The translations under genes were made by a program, and so were the position numbers. Positions 17,579-26,849 of a DNA stretch of 64,000 nucleotides are shown one piece after another (positions within the stretch are counted from its first letter, which is position 1; every line of letters begins with the position of its first letter). Origin of the DNA: Bryobacteraceae bacterium (GTDB lineage Bacteria; Acidobacteriota; Terriglobia; Bryobacterales; Bryobacteraceae); contig JAIEMJ010000013.1 of assembly GCA_019752335.1 (NCBI GenBank), positions 186,001 to 250,000 of the forward strand, written 5' to 3'. Below the pieces are notes generated by a model. The model had not been told where the DNA came from and searched no databases. It saw only the letters and a list, made by a program, of their open reading frames with translations.

Positions 17579-19053
17579 TTCAAGGGTTTCCTTTGGAAGT
17601 CGGCTTCGAGGAAGCGCAGGCGCGTGGGTTGGCCAGCGGCGTCGAGCGTGAACAGTGCATCTTCGTTTTGTAGCGGATTGTCTGCTTTGGCGCGGAAAGT
17701 CTCGTAGTGCCAGTGCTCGAGGCGGGCGGTGAAATTTGCCCACTTCAAACGCAACTGGCCCTGCTCTTCCTGAATCTCCACCGTGCCATAGGCGGGCTCC
17801 GTGTAAGTGCCGGTGTAGTCGGCCAGCGGCTTGGCGGGCTTGGTATCTTTGGTGCGCTGGGCGATCTTCTCCTGCCGCTTCGCCTCGGCTTCGGCTTCCT
17901 GCTTGGTCACCACGCCCTTCAGGTAAGTGTCCCAGTCTTTCGCCGGCAGATTCAGGAGTAAGTCAACCAGGGAATTCGTGACGGACTCTGGTAAGTCGGT
18001 GCGGCCCAGATTAGCGAGCACGACAATCCCGCTCTGGGTTTCCGGAATCAGGGTCACCCGCGAACGAAACCCGTCCAGCACGCCAGCGTGGCCCAGAATC
18101 CGATGTCCCCGGTAGTGGGCGATATTCCACCCCATCGCGTAGGTATTCTGCGCCGTCTCGGGATTCATCGCGCGCGTGACGGCGGTCGCGCGAATTACCG
18201 TCTGTGGCGCGTAAGTCTCTTCCAGATTCTTCGTCGAAACAATTCTGCGGCCCCCATACTCGCCGCCGCTGGTGTGCAGCAGTAGCCACTGGGCCAGATC
18301 GCGCGCTGATGAGTTAATGGCGCCCGCGCCGCCGAGGTTGTCGAAGTTCAGCCAGTCGAAAGTACTTACCTGGTCCTTGTTCTTGCGGTGCGGCATCGCC
18401 CGGTCCTCGTGTTTCACCGCGGCCGAGTAACTGGTCCCCGTGCGCGACATTCCCAGGGGAGCAAAGATGCGGCTTTGGACAAAGTCATCCCAGGTAGTCC
18501 CCGCCACTTTACCCACCAGTTCACCCGCCGTGAGGAACATGATGTTCTGATATTGATACTCCTGCCGGAATTGTTTATTCGGCTGGGCGGCGCCGATGCG
18601 GGCAATCACCTCAGCGCGGCTCAAGTTTGTCCGGTACCAAAGCGCATCGTGCCGGGGCAGACCCGTGCGATGGCAGAGCAGGTCACGCACGGTGACGTTC
18701 TCGTTGGCCAGCGGATCCAGCAGGCGGAAAGTGGGGTAGTGCTGGCGAACCGGGTCGTCCCAATCCAGACGCCCCTCATCGGCCAGCAGCGCGACCGTTA
18801 GCGCGGTGAACGCCTTGGTGGTGGAAGCGATCTCGAAGAGCGAGTCCGCGGTGACCGGCGCCGGCTTGCCCATTTCGCGCACGCCGTAGCCCTTTACATG
18901 GACGATCCTGCCATTCTCGACGATGGCCACGGCCGCGCCAGGTGAGCCCCAGGTCTTCAAGGCATTGTCGACCAAACGGTCCACGGCGGCGGGATCGATA
19001 GCCGACAGGCGCAGGGCCAGAAAAAGAAGCGTAAACACGCGCATGGCGTCCAT
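17575..19053 (-). CDS. Class C beta-lactamase-family serine hydrolase, secreted
   Basis: 492 aa. Signal peptide about 1-18, then a beta-lactamase/PBP4*-type domain (about 20-370): SxxK is S77-TT-K80, the YxN motif lies in YQYQNIMF, and HxG in LGHAGVLDGF. A C-terminal beta domain of about 100 aa resembles DUF3471-type tails of esterase-like family members. Likely a periplasmic or outer-membrane peptidase/esterase; antibiotic hydrolysis is possible but not implied. AGGATAG ahead of the ATG at 19053 supports that start. Overlaps the class A-like gene by ATGA, forming a two-hydrolase operon. Confidence 0.87.
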   Translation of the reverse strand: MDAMRVFTLLFLALRLSAIDPAAVDRLVDNALKTWGSPGAAVAIVENGRIVHVKGYGVREMGKPAPVTADSLFEIASTTKAFTALTVALLADEGRLDWDDPVRQHYPTFRLLDPLANENVTVRDLLCHRTGLPRHDALWYRTNLSRAEVIARIGAAQPNKQFRQEYQYQNIMFLTAGELVGKVAGTTWDDFVQSRIFAPLGMSRTGTSYSAAVKHEDRAMPHRKNKDQVSTFDWLNFDNLGGAGAINSSARDLAQWLLLHTSGGEYGGRRIVSTKNLEETYAPQTVIRATAVTRAMNPETAQNTYAMGWNIAHYRGHRILGHAGVLDGFRSRVTLIPETQSGIVVLANLGRTDLPESVTNSLVDLLLNLPAKDWDTYLKGVVTKQEAEAEAKRQEKIAQRTKDTKPAKPLADYTGTYTEPAYGTVEIQEEQGQLRLKWANFTARLEHWHYETFRAKADNPLQNEDALFTLDAAGQPTRLRFLEADFQRKPLK

Positions 19054-19070
19054 TGTAGCTATCCTGGGGG

Positions 19071-19475
19071 TTGGGGCCGATCATTCTTTTCGATGGCGCT
19101 TGCCACCTCTGTGAAGGGGCGGTGAAATTTGTCATCGCGCGCGACCCTGCGGCACGTTTCCGTTTTGCGTCGCTGCAGTCGGCCACGGGACGCGCCTTGC
19201 GGGCGGAGCACGGTATCAGCGCGGACAGCATGATCCTGATCGAAGCCGGACATGCCTATATCGAGAGCGAAGCCGCCTGCCGGATCGGCGCTCATCTGGG
19301 CGCGCCCTGGAGTTGGCTCGCCGCGGCCGTGGTGATTCCGGCCGCGTTGCGCAACCCGGTCTACCGCTGGGTCGCCCGGAATCGCTATCGCTGGTTCGGC
19401 AGGGACGAAACCTGCTGGATGCCGACGCCCGAGTTGACGTCGCGTTTCCTGGACGCTCAGGAAGACGTGAAGTAG
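19071..19475 (+). CDS. DCC-family thiol-disulfide oxidoreductase (DUF393)
   Basis: 134 aa. Starts with the family hallmark IILFDGACHLCEGAVKF, a DxxCxxC motif in a thioredoxin-like fold. Redox function and partner are unknown. The start is a TTG at 19071, immediately before the conserved motif; no earlier start is available before the divergent hydrolase gene, whose start is only 17 bases away. The last 19 bases overlap the convergent CPBP protease gene. Confidence 0.82.
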   Translation: MGPIILFDGACHLCEGAVKFVIARDPAARFRFASLQSATGRALRAEHGISADSMILIEAGHAYIESEAACRIGAHLGAPWSWLAAAVVIPAALRNPVYRWVARNRYRWFGRDETCWMPTPELTSRFLDAQEDVK

Positions 19476-20098
19476 CGGCCCAAGCCAATGGTGAAGATGA
19501 AGTTGCCGAAGACGGCGTGCTCGATCCACACCAACGGCAACGAAGGATTCGCCCGGTAAGACGCGGCGAAGATCAGGCCGCCTCCGAAGCTCAACACGAC
19601 GGCGAGCCAATTGCCGAAAACAATGTGCACGAAGCCAAATGCCAGAGCGCTCGCCAAGACGATCCCCGCTCCCTCCCCAAATAGGGCGCGGTAGCGATGG
19701 AAGAAAAAAGTGCGAAACAGAAACTCCTGCGGCAGCACCGACAAGAGCGGATAGAGCACCATGAGCGCCGCCCAAAGCAGCGGCCGTTCCCGGATGAGGT
19801 CAAATAACAAGCTCGGTTTCCACCAGGCTACGCCTGCGGCCAAAGCGCAGGCGACTCCCATGAATCGCCAGAGCATCACCAGCCAGGGTGAGGAATCCGG
19901 CAGGCGGAATGGGTGCCCCACGAAAGCCGCATCCCGCCGCAAAGCCAGCCAGGCCCCCAACGTGATCGGAATCAACAACAGCAGCGGAGACGCGCCGATG
20001 CGGCCCCAGGCAATGACGCTGGGGACGACAAAAAATAGGAAGGCAAATTCGGCAGTCCGGGCGATGGGCATCTGTAGGAGAAGTCGGCGACTCGTCAC
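19457..20098 (-). CDS. CPBP-family intramembrane protease (CAAX protease-like)
   Basis: 213 aa, about six hydrophobic segments. Motif 1 reads PQEFLFRTFFFHRY, so the first Glu of the usual EExxxR is Gln while the second Glu and Arg remain; motif 2 histidine is in AFGFVHIVFG and motif 3 in IEHAVFGNF. Such proteins act in the inner membrane as glutamic-type proteases or in bacteriocin self-immunity, but a substrate cannot be named. The start is a GTG at 20098; an ATG at 20071 is the alternative. Overlaps the DCC gene tail to tail. Confidence 0.78.
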   Translation of the reverse strand: MTSRRLLLQMPIARTAEFAFLFFVVPSVIAWGRIGASPLLLLIPITLGAWLALRRDAAFVGHPFRLPDSSPWLVMLWRFMGVACALAAGVAWWKPSLLFDLIRERPLLWAALMVLYPLLSVLPQEFLFRTFFFHRYRALFGEGAGIVLASALAFGFVHIVFGNWLAVVLSFGGGLIFAASYRANPSLPLVWIEHAVFGNFIFTIGLGRYFTSS

Positions 20099-20136
20099 CG
20101 AGAATTAACCTAATTGTAGCAGTGCCCCCAACTTCC

Positions 20137-21573
20137 TTACATCGTCGACCGCCAATCCCGCCACGGGCTCTCCGTGTGGCCCACCGGCGCGATTACCTCG
20201 CGATAATGCGTGGCCTGTGCGCGCTCCACATAGCTGGCGCCCGGCAGGAACTCGTCGCCGGCTTGCTTCAGCAACGCGTCCAGCTTACGATCCATCCGCG
20301 ACCGCAACGCCGGGTCGCGCTCCACCAGGTTGCGCTTCTGCCAGGGATCGCGCTCGTTGTCATAGAGCAACCACGGACCGTTGATCGACCGTACATACGT
20401 GTACCTTGGCGTCCGCACGCCCCGGTACTCGGCGATGCCCATGCGTCGCACCACCGAGAACGAAGCCGGCAGATTCAGCAGCGCCGCCGGTTCCGCCGCG
20501 TCCTTGCGCTGGCCGCGAATCAGCGGCGAATGATCCTGGCCTTGCACGGAGTCGGGAATCTTCAACCCCGCCAGTCCCAGCAACGTCGGCATGATGTCCG
20601 GCGCATCTATGGGCGTGTGCGAACGCCTCGCTTTCGGGGGAAAGGCGCGTGGATAACGCACCAGGAACGGCACCCGCAACGACTCGTCCCAGGGCAACTG
20701 CTTGTGGTGGAGACCCTGGCTTTCGAGCATATCGCCATGGTCCGACGTGAAGACGAAGATCGTATCGTCCGCGGCCCCCGACTCCTGCACCGCCTTACGC
20801 AGGTCGCGCACGCAGCCATCGAGCGCCGCGATGTGCGCATAGTAGCCGCGCAGGTTCTTGATCGCCTCTTCCCGATGGTCCTCCGGCACATTCTCCCGTA
20901 GCGTCAGTTGGCGATTCTCGTAGAGCGCGCGATAGTCAGGCGGCGCCGTCCCGTAGGGATCATGCGGCGGACCCACGGAAACGGCGAGGAAATAGGGGCT
21001 GCTTCCCGCGGCATGCTGGCGAATGAAGCTGCAGGCATCGGCCGTCTGCGCGATGGCGTCGTAGCCGTCCCAATAGCGCGGGGCGTGGTCGTCGCCCGCG
21101 TAGTAGAGCGAGCGGTTGTAGTTATGGGTACACTCGCAGACCTTCCAATACTCAAAGCCCATGCGCGATGGCGGGGGGATGTACATGGTGCGCCGCTCCG
21201 CCTGGCCATCGGGGCTGCCATAGAGGTGCCACTTGCCGATGTAGCCGGTAGCATAGCCGGCCTGGCGGAAGCACTCGCCCAGCGTGGGTCCACTCGGCTT
21301 CAACTCGACGTCGTTCACCACCAAGCCATGGCGCACGGCGTACTGGCCCGTCATCAAGGAAGCGCGGTAAGGGCTGCACACGGGCAGCCCGGAAACCGCA
21401 TGCGTGAATTCGAAGCTCTCCGCGGCCAAAGCGTCGATATGCGGCGTGTGCGCATTCGGGTCACCGCGGTAGCCGAAGGCTTGCGCCCGCCATTGGTCCA
21501 TCAGGAGGAAGACGACGTTCGGCCTCCGTCGCGCCGGGGCGAAGGCCGCTTGCAGAAGAGTACGGCGTAACAT
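20137..21573 (-). CDS. Sulfatase family hydrolase
   Basis: 478 aa, sulfatase/alkaline-phosphatase fold. Metal-binding start PNVVFLLMDQW (about 18-28), formylglycine site C66 in CSPYRASLMTG, and GKWHLYG. The Cys at the nucleophile position means it needs a formylglycine-generating enzyme (aerobic FGE or anSME), not seen here. The N-terminus (MLRRTLLQAAFAPA) may be a short export signal. Probably cleaves sulfate esters of polysaccharides or aryl sulfates. Divergent from the deacetylase-like gene, 35 bases between the start codons. Confidence 0.9.
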   Translation of the reverse strand: MLRRTLLQAAFAPARRRPNVVFLLMDQWRAQAFGYRGDPNAHTPHIDALAAESFEFTHAVSGLPVCSPYRASLMTGQYAVRHGLVVNDVELKPSGPTLGECFRQAGYATGYIGKWHLYGSPDGQAERRTMYIPPPSRMGFEYWKVCECTHNYNRSLYYAGDDHAPRYWDGYDAIAQTADACSFIRQHAAGSSPYFLAVSVGPPHDPYGTAPPDYRALYENRQLTLRENVPEDHREEAIKNLRGYYAHIAALDGCVRDLRKAVQESGAADDTIFVFTSDHGDMLESQGLHHKQLPWDESLRVPFLVRYPRAFPPKARRSHTPIDAPDIMPTLLGLAGLKIPDSVQGQDHSPLIRGQRKDAAEPAALLNLPASFSVVRRMGIAEYRGVRTPRYTYVRSINGPWLLYDNERDPWQKRNLVERDPALRSRMDRKLDALLKQAGDEFLPGASYVERAQATHYREVIAPVGHTESPWRDWRSTM

Positions 21574-21595
21574 GACTCCGAGGATATCGCACCGC

Positions 21596-21601
21596 TATCA
21601 T
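21596..21601 (+). promoter_or_regulatory. -10 box of a probable leaderless promoter
   Basis: TATCAT (5 of 6 to TATAAT) at 21596-21601 is followed by 7 bases and then the ATG at 21609, so transcription would begin at or next to the start codon. ATGACT (21572-21577), 18 bases upstream, matches 4 of 6 bases of TTGACA. Confidence 0.45.
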
Positions 21602-21608
21602 CGAGAGG

Positions 21609-22544
21609 ATGCCGTACCGCAGACCGATTGTGTTGATGCTGGATCTTGAACCCGATGAGCGCCGGGCCGGCGAAGCGGACCCCTGGCTCGGCACCCAAAC
21701 CGCCGTTGAGGCCATTGCCGCCTGGCGAGTGGAAGCCGCACGGCGCACGGCAGCGCCGGTGCATCTGAATTGGTTCCTGCGCCTGGACCCGCAGGTGGAA
21801 AAGCTCTTCGGCCGCGTCGACTTCGTCCCGCACTCGCTCCCAGGTTTGATGGACAGCATCGCACGCCATCAGGACCATGCGGGGATTCACACGCACCTCT
21901 GCCGCCAGAATTCCGCCGGCCGTTGGTACTCCGAATTCGCCGATATGGCGTGGCTGGAGCATTGCCTGCGCGGCGCCATCGATGCCTTCACTCGGAACTT
22001 CGGATGCCCACCCGTCGCCAGCCGCATGGGTGATCGCTGGCTGACCAATGACGCCGTCCGCCTGCTCATCGACCTCGGCCTTCGCTACGACTGTACGGTA
22101 GAGCCGGGCTTACCAGACATGCCCATCTTCGACGACCCGCTCGCCACCGCGTGGCTCCCCGACTACCGGCCGGCCCCACGGCATCCCTACCGGCCCCGCG
22201 CGGGGAACTTCTTGCAAGCGGGCGAGCAGCCCTTCTGGATGCTACCCCTCAGTACCACGCCCATGCGTTTGCGGCCCGTCCGCCGGCCACCCTACCTGGT
22301 GCGCGGCAGCTATCCGTTAAATCTCTCGCTCTCCCCGCGCGCCATGTTGAACCACTTGGACACTGAACTCGCACGGGTAACGAGGGAGCCCCTGGTCCTG
22401 GTGATCCGCACCGGCGACTTCGGCGTGCCCCACTGGCGGCCCGCGCTCGAAAGAAACCTGGCCCGCATCCTCGGCCACCCCGGCCTGGCACACAGCCAGT
22501 TCGCCGATGTCCCCACGGCGATCGCCACCTGGGCTGATGCATGA
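21609..22544 (+). CDS. Polysaccharide deacetylase-like protein
   Basis: 311 aa, no signal peptide. Begins with a beta strand and acid cluster, IVLMLDLEPDERR, and has GIHTHLCRQ, a HxH pair like the metal ligands of NodB-type deacetylases, then RMGDRW and YDCTVEPG, which also resemble that barrel fold. I place it in the glycoside hydrolase/deacetylase superfamily by pattern, without certainty of activity. Its stop overlaps the following glycosyltransferase by ATGA, so the pair probably works on one surface glycan. Confidence 0.6.
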   Translation: MPYRRPIVLMLDLEPDERRAGEADPWLGTQTAVEAIAAWRVEAARRTAAPVHLNWFLRLDPQVEKLFGRVDFVPHSLPGLMDSIARHQDHAGIHTHLCRQNSAGRWYSEFADMAWLEHCLRGAIDAFTRNFGCPPVASRMGDRWLTNDAVRLLIDLGLRYDCTVEPGLPDMPIFDDPLATAWLPDYRPAPRHPYRPRAGNFLQAGEQPFWMLPLSTTPMRLRPVRRPPYLVRGSYPLNLSLSPRAMLNHLDTELARVTREPLVLVIRTGDFGVPHWRPALERNLARILGHPGLAHSQFADVPTAIATWADA

Positions 22545-23482
22545 CCGACGTCTCCATCGCTATCGTCACCTACCATTCCGCCCTGGTCCTGGACGCCTTG
22601 ACGCAGGACCTGCGCGCCCAGCGTGACGTCTCTTACGAGGTTCTCTTCACCGACAACGGCAGCACCGACGGCACGGTGGAGACTCTGGCAAACCTCTGGC
22701 CCGGCCGCACGGAGGCAAACTCCACCAACCTCGGCTACACGGCGGCGCAGCGGCAAAACCTGGCCCGCGCCACCGGCCGCTATGTGCTGTTCCTGAATCC
22801 TGACACCCGCTTCGACGCCACGCTGGTGAAACAACTCCAGCACTTTCTGGACTCGTACCCGGAGTTCGCAATCATCGGACCCAGCGTGCAGGAGGGCGAC
22901 GGAGTTCCCTTTGCGCCCCGGCGCTTCTACCCCGGCGAAGGCATGCTGCCGCTGCTGCCGGGTTGGGACCGCGACGAAATCGCTTGGGTAAACGGCTGCT
23001 GCCTGATGATTCGCCGCGAGGTACTCGACGAACTCGGCGGCCCGGATCTGCGCTTCTTTCTCTACCAGGAGGAGACGGACCTCTGTTGGCGCGCCCGCCA
23101 GCGCGGCCACCGGATTGGCTGGTGCCCGGCCGCGACCGTGCGGCACCAGGGCAAACACAGCCAGGCCGAACTCAATCGCGTGGAAAAGCTGCGGCTGGTC
23201 TATCAGGGCAACGTCTGTTTTTGGGAGAAGCACTACGCACCCGAAGCCGTCGCCACCATGATGCGCTTTCAACTTCTGCTCTGCGCCGTCCTGCCCGCCA
23301 GCGCCTCCCTGCCTGGGCTGCACTCGGAAGCGCTCCGCGCGCGAGCCGGCGTTTGCCGCGACTGGCTGGCCGCGAATCGCCGCGCCCTCCACTGGCCGAC
23401 GGCCATGCGGATCATCGCCCGGCAGTTCGCACTGCTCTGGCGTTGGCGGCGGTCTCGCGTGTTTCCGCTGGACGACTACTAA
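22541..23482 (+). CDS. Family 2 glycosyltransferase, rhamnosyltransferase-like
   Basis: 313 aa GT-A enzyme. Starts VSIAIVTYHSALVLDAL with the donor-binding TDNGSTDGT; the WbbL-type acceptor region reads GCCLMIRREVLDELGG and EETDLCWRARQRGHR, with LNPDTR as the DXD-like element. Acts at the cytosolic face of the membrane in surface-polysaccharide assembly; sugar specificity is not readable. Coupled by ATGA overlap to the deacetylase-like gene. Confidence 0.88.
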   Translation: MTDVSIAIVTYHSALVLDALTQDLRAQRDVSYEVLFTDNGSTDGTVETLANLWPGRTEANSTNLGYTAAQRQNLARATGRYVLFLNPDTRFDATLVKQLQHFLDSYPEFAIIGPSVQEGDGVPFAPRRFYPGEGMLPLLPGWDRDEIAWVNGCCLMIRREVLDELGGPDLRFFLYQEETDLCWRARQRGHRIGWCPAATVRHQGKHSQAELNRVEKLRLVYQGNVCFWEKHYAPEAVATMMRFQLLLCAVLPASASLPGLHSEALRARAGVCRDWLAANRRALHWPTAMRIIARQFALLWRWRRSRVFPLDDY

Positions 23483-23523
23483 CGCCGGAATGGAATATAC
23501 TCGATCCAGTTAGCGAGGTTAAT

Positions 23524-26500
23524 ATGCTTGGTAAATACTTCATGACGTTCCTGGCCGCCGCTTTGGCGATGAGCGCCCAAACGCCGCAGGCCACGATTAC
23601 CGGCGCCGTCACCGACACCCAAGGGGCCGTAATTCCCGGCGCCACCGTCGTGCTGCGCAGCGCCGACACCCAGGTAGCCACCAGCGCCGCCACCAATTCA
23701 TCGGGCCTGTTCACCGCCCGAGCCCTACCCATCGGGCGTTACTCGCTCACCGTAGAACATGCCGGCTTTAAACGTTACGTGCGCGAGGGACTGGTCCTCA
23801 CCACCGGCCAGAGCCTCGAACTCAATCTACAGCTCGAAATTGGCCAATCCACCGAAACGATCAACGTCAACGCGCGCGCCTCGTCGCTGGACACCCGCAC
23901 CTCGGACGTCAGCCAGTTGATTGAGAGCAAAACCATTGAAGACATGCCCATCGGCGACCGGCGCTCGATGAATATCATCAACATCACGGGCGCGGCGGTC
24001 TTCGTCAATTACGATTCGGGCGGCAAACCCAATTTCTCGCTGGCTGGCGGCCGCACACAAAGCCAGAATATGTTTATCGATGGCGGCACGGCACAGAATA
24101 TGCGCCTAGGGATCGGGCAGATCGATACCGATCCGCCGGTGGAGAGTACTTCTGAGGTGAAGGTGCTCTCGAACAGCTACGCCGCCGAGTACGGTGGCTC
24201 CGCGGGTGGCGTGATTATCGCCACGACGAAATCCGGCACGAATCAATTGAAGGGGACGCTCTTCGAATACCTGCGCAATGAAAAACTCGACGCCGGCAAT
24301 TTCTTTGCCCCCTTCGTCAACGGGGAGAAGGTCCGCGCGCCGCTGCGCTACAACGTCTTTGGCGGAACCGTTGGTGGCCCGGTTGTGATTCCGAAGCTTT
24401 ATAAGGGCAAAGATAAGACGTTTTTCTATTTTTCTTACGAGGGCTCGCGACGCAATGAGGGCCAAACCCGGCAGATGACCGTGCCCGATGACTTACAACG
24501 CAACGGCGACTTCTCCCGTACCGTCACCGCAGCAAACTCCGTAATTCCCATCTTTGATCCCGCCACCACACGCGTGGAAGGCGGACGCAGTATTCGCGAT
24601 CCCTTCCCCGGTAATCGCATCCCCAGCCAACGCTTTGACAGCGTCGCGCGAAGCCTGGTGAACTTCTGGCCGAATCCGAACAAGGCACCGGACAACGTCA
24701 CGGGCGTGAATAACTTCCGCGGCAACTGGGTGCAGAGCCTGACGCGCGACAACCTGATCGGCAAAGTGGATCATAACTTCTCGGAGAAAGACCGCGTCAC
24801 GGCGCGTTACATGTATAACTCTGACGATCTCGGTTTGACGTCGGTATTTCCCAATCCCGCCGCCGAAACAAATGGCACGGCGCAACGGCATCAGCAATTC
24901 ACCTATGTCTCCTGGAACCGCGTCCTGTCTCCCACCAAGCTAAACGAGTTACGCTTCACCTACGGCAACCGCATTAACTGGCAGCGAACTCTGGGGCTGG
25001 ACGGGAATTGGCCGAAGCAACTCAACTTACAGGGTTTGCCAGGTTCCGCGTTTCCGCAATTCTCCATCCAGGGCATGCAGGCCCTCGGCTCAAACGCGCA
25101 AGAGCGCCGTCAATTTCCCATTCAACAGTTTCAAATCGTCGATAACTTCTCCTGGACCCGCGGCCGCCACGGCTTGAAGGCCGGCTTCGAGTGGCGCCCG
25201 TCGATGAATTACGAGATCAACTTACCCACCGCCTCCGGCGCCTTCACCTTCTCGCCCTTACTTACCGGCCAACCCGGCACGGCGGCCAGCGGACTTGGCT
25301 TCGCCTCGTTTATGCTCGGGTTGCCGCTCAACTTCAGCGCCAACGCCACGCAGGTGTTGGATCGCCGCTCCACTTACTGGGCTTGGTTCGTCCAGGATGA
25401 CTGGACGATCTCCCGCAAGCTCACCCTCAACCTCGGCTTGCGTTGGGAACTCGACACGCCGATCCGCGATACCGAGAATCGCATGAACGGCTTCGCCATC
25501 GATCAACGCAACCCGGTCTCCGGCACGCCCGGCGTGGTCCGGTTCATGGGCCAGAACGGCTGGCCTTCCCTGCCCTACCGGACGGACTTGAATAACTTCG
25601 GGCCCCGGCTGGGCTTCGCTTACCGGCCGTTTGGCGACAAGACCGTCGTGCGCGGCGGCGGCGGTATCTCGTTCGCGCATCCCTTCGACGCGGGCGTTCC
25701 CAATGCGGTGGCCTTAGGCTTCTCGCAGAGCCTGACCTTGAATTCGCTGGACAACGGACTTACCGCGCCCCTCATTCTCCGCAACGGCTTGAGCGGCTTC
25801 AGCCTGCAGCCCCCCGCTTTGAGCGACTCTTTCGGCGCGGTGCCCGTCGGTGGCGCGCCGAACCAGGCCGTCACTTTTTTCGAAGGTAACCGCTCCACAG
25901 GATATTCGCTGCAGTACAACTTAACCGTGCAACACGAATTAAATGGCGGTATCTTGCTCGAAACCGGCTTCGTCGGGAATAACTCACGGAAGTTACCCAG
26001 CGCCGGTTTGTCGATCAATCAGATTCCCTGGAATATTCTCGGGCCCGCCAACCAGTCGCAGCGCGACCGTCCATTTCCCCAGTTCTCCGGCGTCACGATC
26101 CAGAATCCCTCGCTCGGCTTATCCAATTACAACGCCTTCACCGCGCGTGTAGAAAAGCGCTTTTCCGGCGGCTTTAATATCCTGGCGACTTACACCTTCG
26201 CGAAGTTCCTGAACAACACCAACGAAGGCGGCACGGTGTTAGGCGGCGGCGCTGGACCTTACTCTGACCTCTACAACCGCCGGCTTGACTATGGCCGCTC
26301 CGACAACGACGTACGCAACCGGCTGACGTTTTCGAGCGTCTACGAAGTCCCCTTCGGTAAAGGCAAGCGCTGGGGTAGCAGCAGTCCGTTGCGCTACGTG
26401 ATTGGCGATTGGGCCTTGGGCGCCATCGCGCTGGTGCAGACGGGTGCCCCGGTAACGATCACCACGCAAGTGGATACTCGCTTTAATTTCGCGGCCGGCG

Positions 26501-26847
26501 CCTTGCGCGCCAACGTCTCCCGTGACCCCAACCTGAGCAGCGACGCCCGCAGCGTCGCGCGATGGTTCGACACCGACGCCTTCTCCCAGCCCGCTAACTA
26601 CCGCAACGGCACCGCTGGCTCCAGCATCGTCACCGCGCCGGGCAAGGTCAACCTGGACCTCAGCCTGCTCCGGAATTTCCCCCTCGGCGAAAACCGCAAG
26701 TTTCAACTGCGCGGCGAATTCTTCAATTTATTCAACAAAGCGAACTTCGGCACCCCAGGCCCCACCCTCGGCGCCCCCGGCTTCGGCGTCATCGGCTCCG
26801 CCGACCCCGGCCGCCGCGTCCAAATCGGCGCCCGCCTCGTCTGGTAG
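23524..26847 (+). CDS. TonB-dependent receptor-like outer-membrane protein with carboxypeptidase regulatory domain
   Basis: 1107 aa. The ATG at 23524, with GAGG ahead and a signal peptide (about 1-20), is used rather than an upstream in-frame start inside the previous gene. A carboxypeptidase-regulatory-like domain (about 23-115; ATITGAVTDTQGAVIPGATV) is followed by a plug-like region (MFIDGGTAQNM, GGSAGGVIIATTKSGTN) and a long beta-barrel that ends in an aromatic residue (ARLVW), as outer-membrane barrels do. This is the Oar-like type present in dozens of copies in Solibacter-like genomes. Ligand unknown. A TATACT at 23496-23501 is a possible -10, giving a leader of about 16 bases. The stop is 2 bases from the convergent next gene. 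Confidence 0.9.
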   Translation: MLGKYFMTFLAAALAMSAQTPQATITGAVTDTQGAVIPGATVVLRSADTQVATSAATNSSGLFTARALPIGRYSLTVEHAGFKRYVREGLVLTTGQSLELNLQLEIGQSTETINVNARASSLDTRTSDVSQLIESKTIEDMPIGDRRSMNIINITGAAVFVNYDSGGKPNFSLAGGRTQSQNMFIDGGTAQNMRLGIGQIDTDPPVESTSEVKVLSNSYAAEYGGSAGGVIIATTKSGTNQLKGTLFEYLRNEKLDAGNFFAPFVNGEKVRAPLRYNVFGGTVGGPVVIPKLYKGKDKTFFYFSYEGSRRNEGQTRQMTVPDDLQRNGDFSRTVTAANSVIPIFDPATTRVEGGRSIRDPFPGNRIPSQRFDSVARSLVNFWPNPNKAPDNVTGVNNFRGNWVQSLTRDNLIGKVDHNFSEKDRVTARYMYNSDDLGLTSVFPNPAAETNGTAQRHQQFTYVSWNRVLSPTKLNELRFTYGNRINWQRTLGLDGNWPKQLNLQGLPGSAFPQFSIQGMQALGSNAQERRQFPIQQFQIVDNFSWTRGRHGLKAGFEWRPSMNYEINLPTASGAFTFSPLLTGQPGTAASGLGFASFMLGLPLNFSANATQVLDRRSTYWAWFVQDDWTISRKLTLNLGLRWELDTPIRDTENRMNGFAIDQRNPVSGTPGVVRFMGQNGWPSLPYRTDLNNFGPRLGFAYRPFGDKTVVRGGGGISFAHPFDAGVPNAVALGFSQSLTLNSLDNGLTAPLILRNGLSGFSLQPPALSDSFGAVPVGGAPNQAVTFFEGNRSTGYSLQYNLTVQHELNGGILLETGFVGNNSRKLPSAGLSINQIPWNILGPANQSQRDRPFPQFSGVTIQNPSLGLSNYNAFTARVEKRFSGGFNILATYTFAKFLNNTNEGGTVLGGGAGPYSDLYNRRLDYGRSDNDVRNRLTFSSVYEVPFGKGKRWGSSSPLRYVIGDWALGAIALVQTGAPVTITTQVDTRFNFAAGALRANVSRDPNLSSDARSVARWFDTDAFSQPANYRNGTAGSSIVTAPGKVNLDLSLLRNFPLGENRKFQLRGEFFNLFNKANFGTPGPTLGAPGFGVIGSADPGRRVQIGARLVW

Positions 26848-26849
26848 CT

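Noticed and set aside
22963-23523. N-terminal extension of the TonB-type receptor
   Set aside because: It lies inside the glycosyltransferase gene in another frame; the signal peptide and ribosome site fix the start at 23524.
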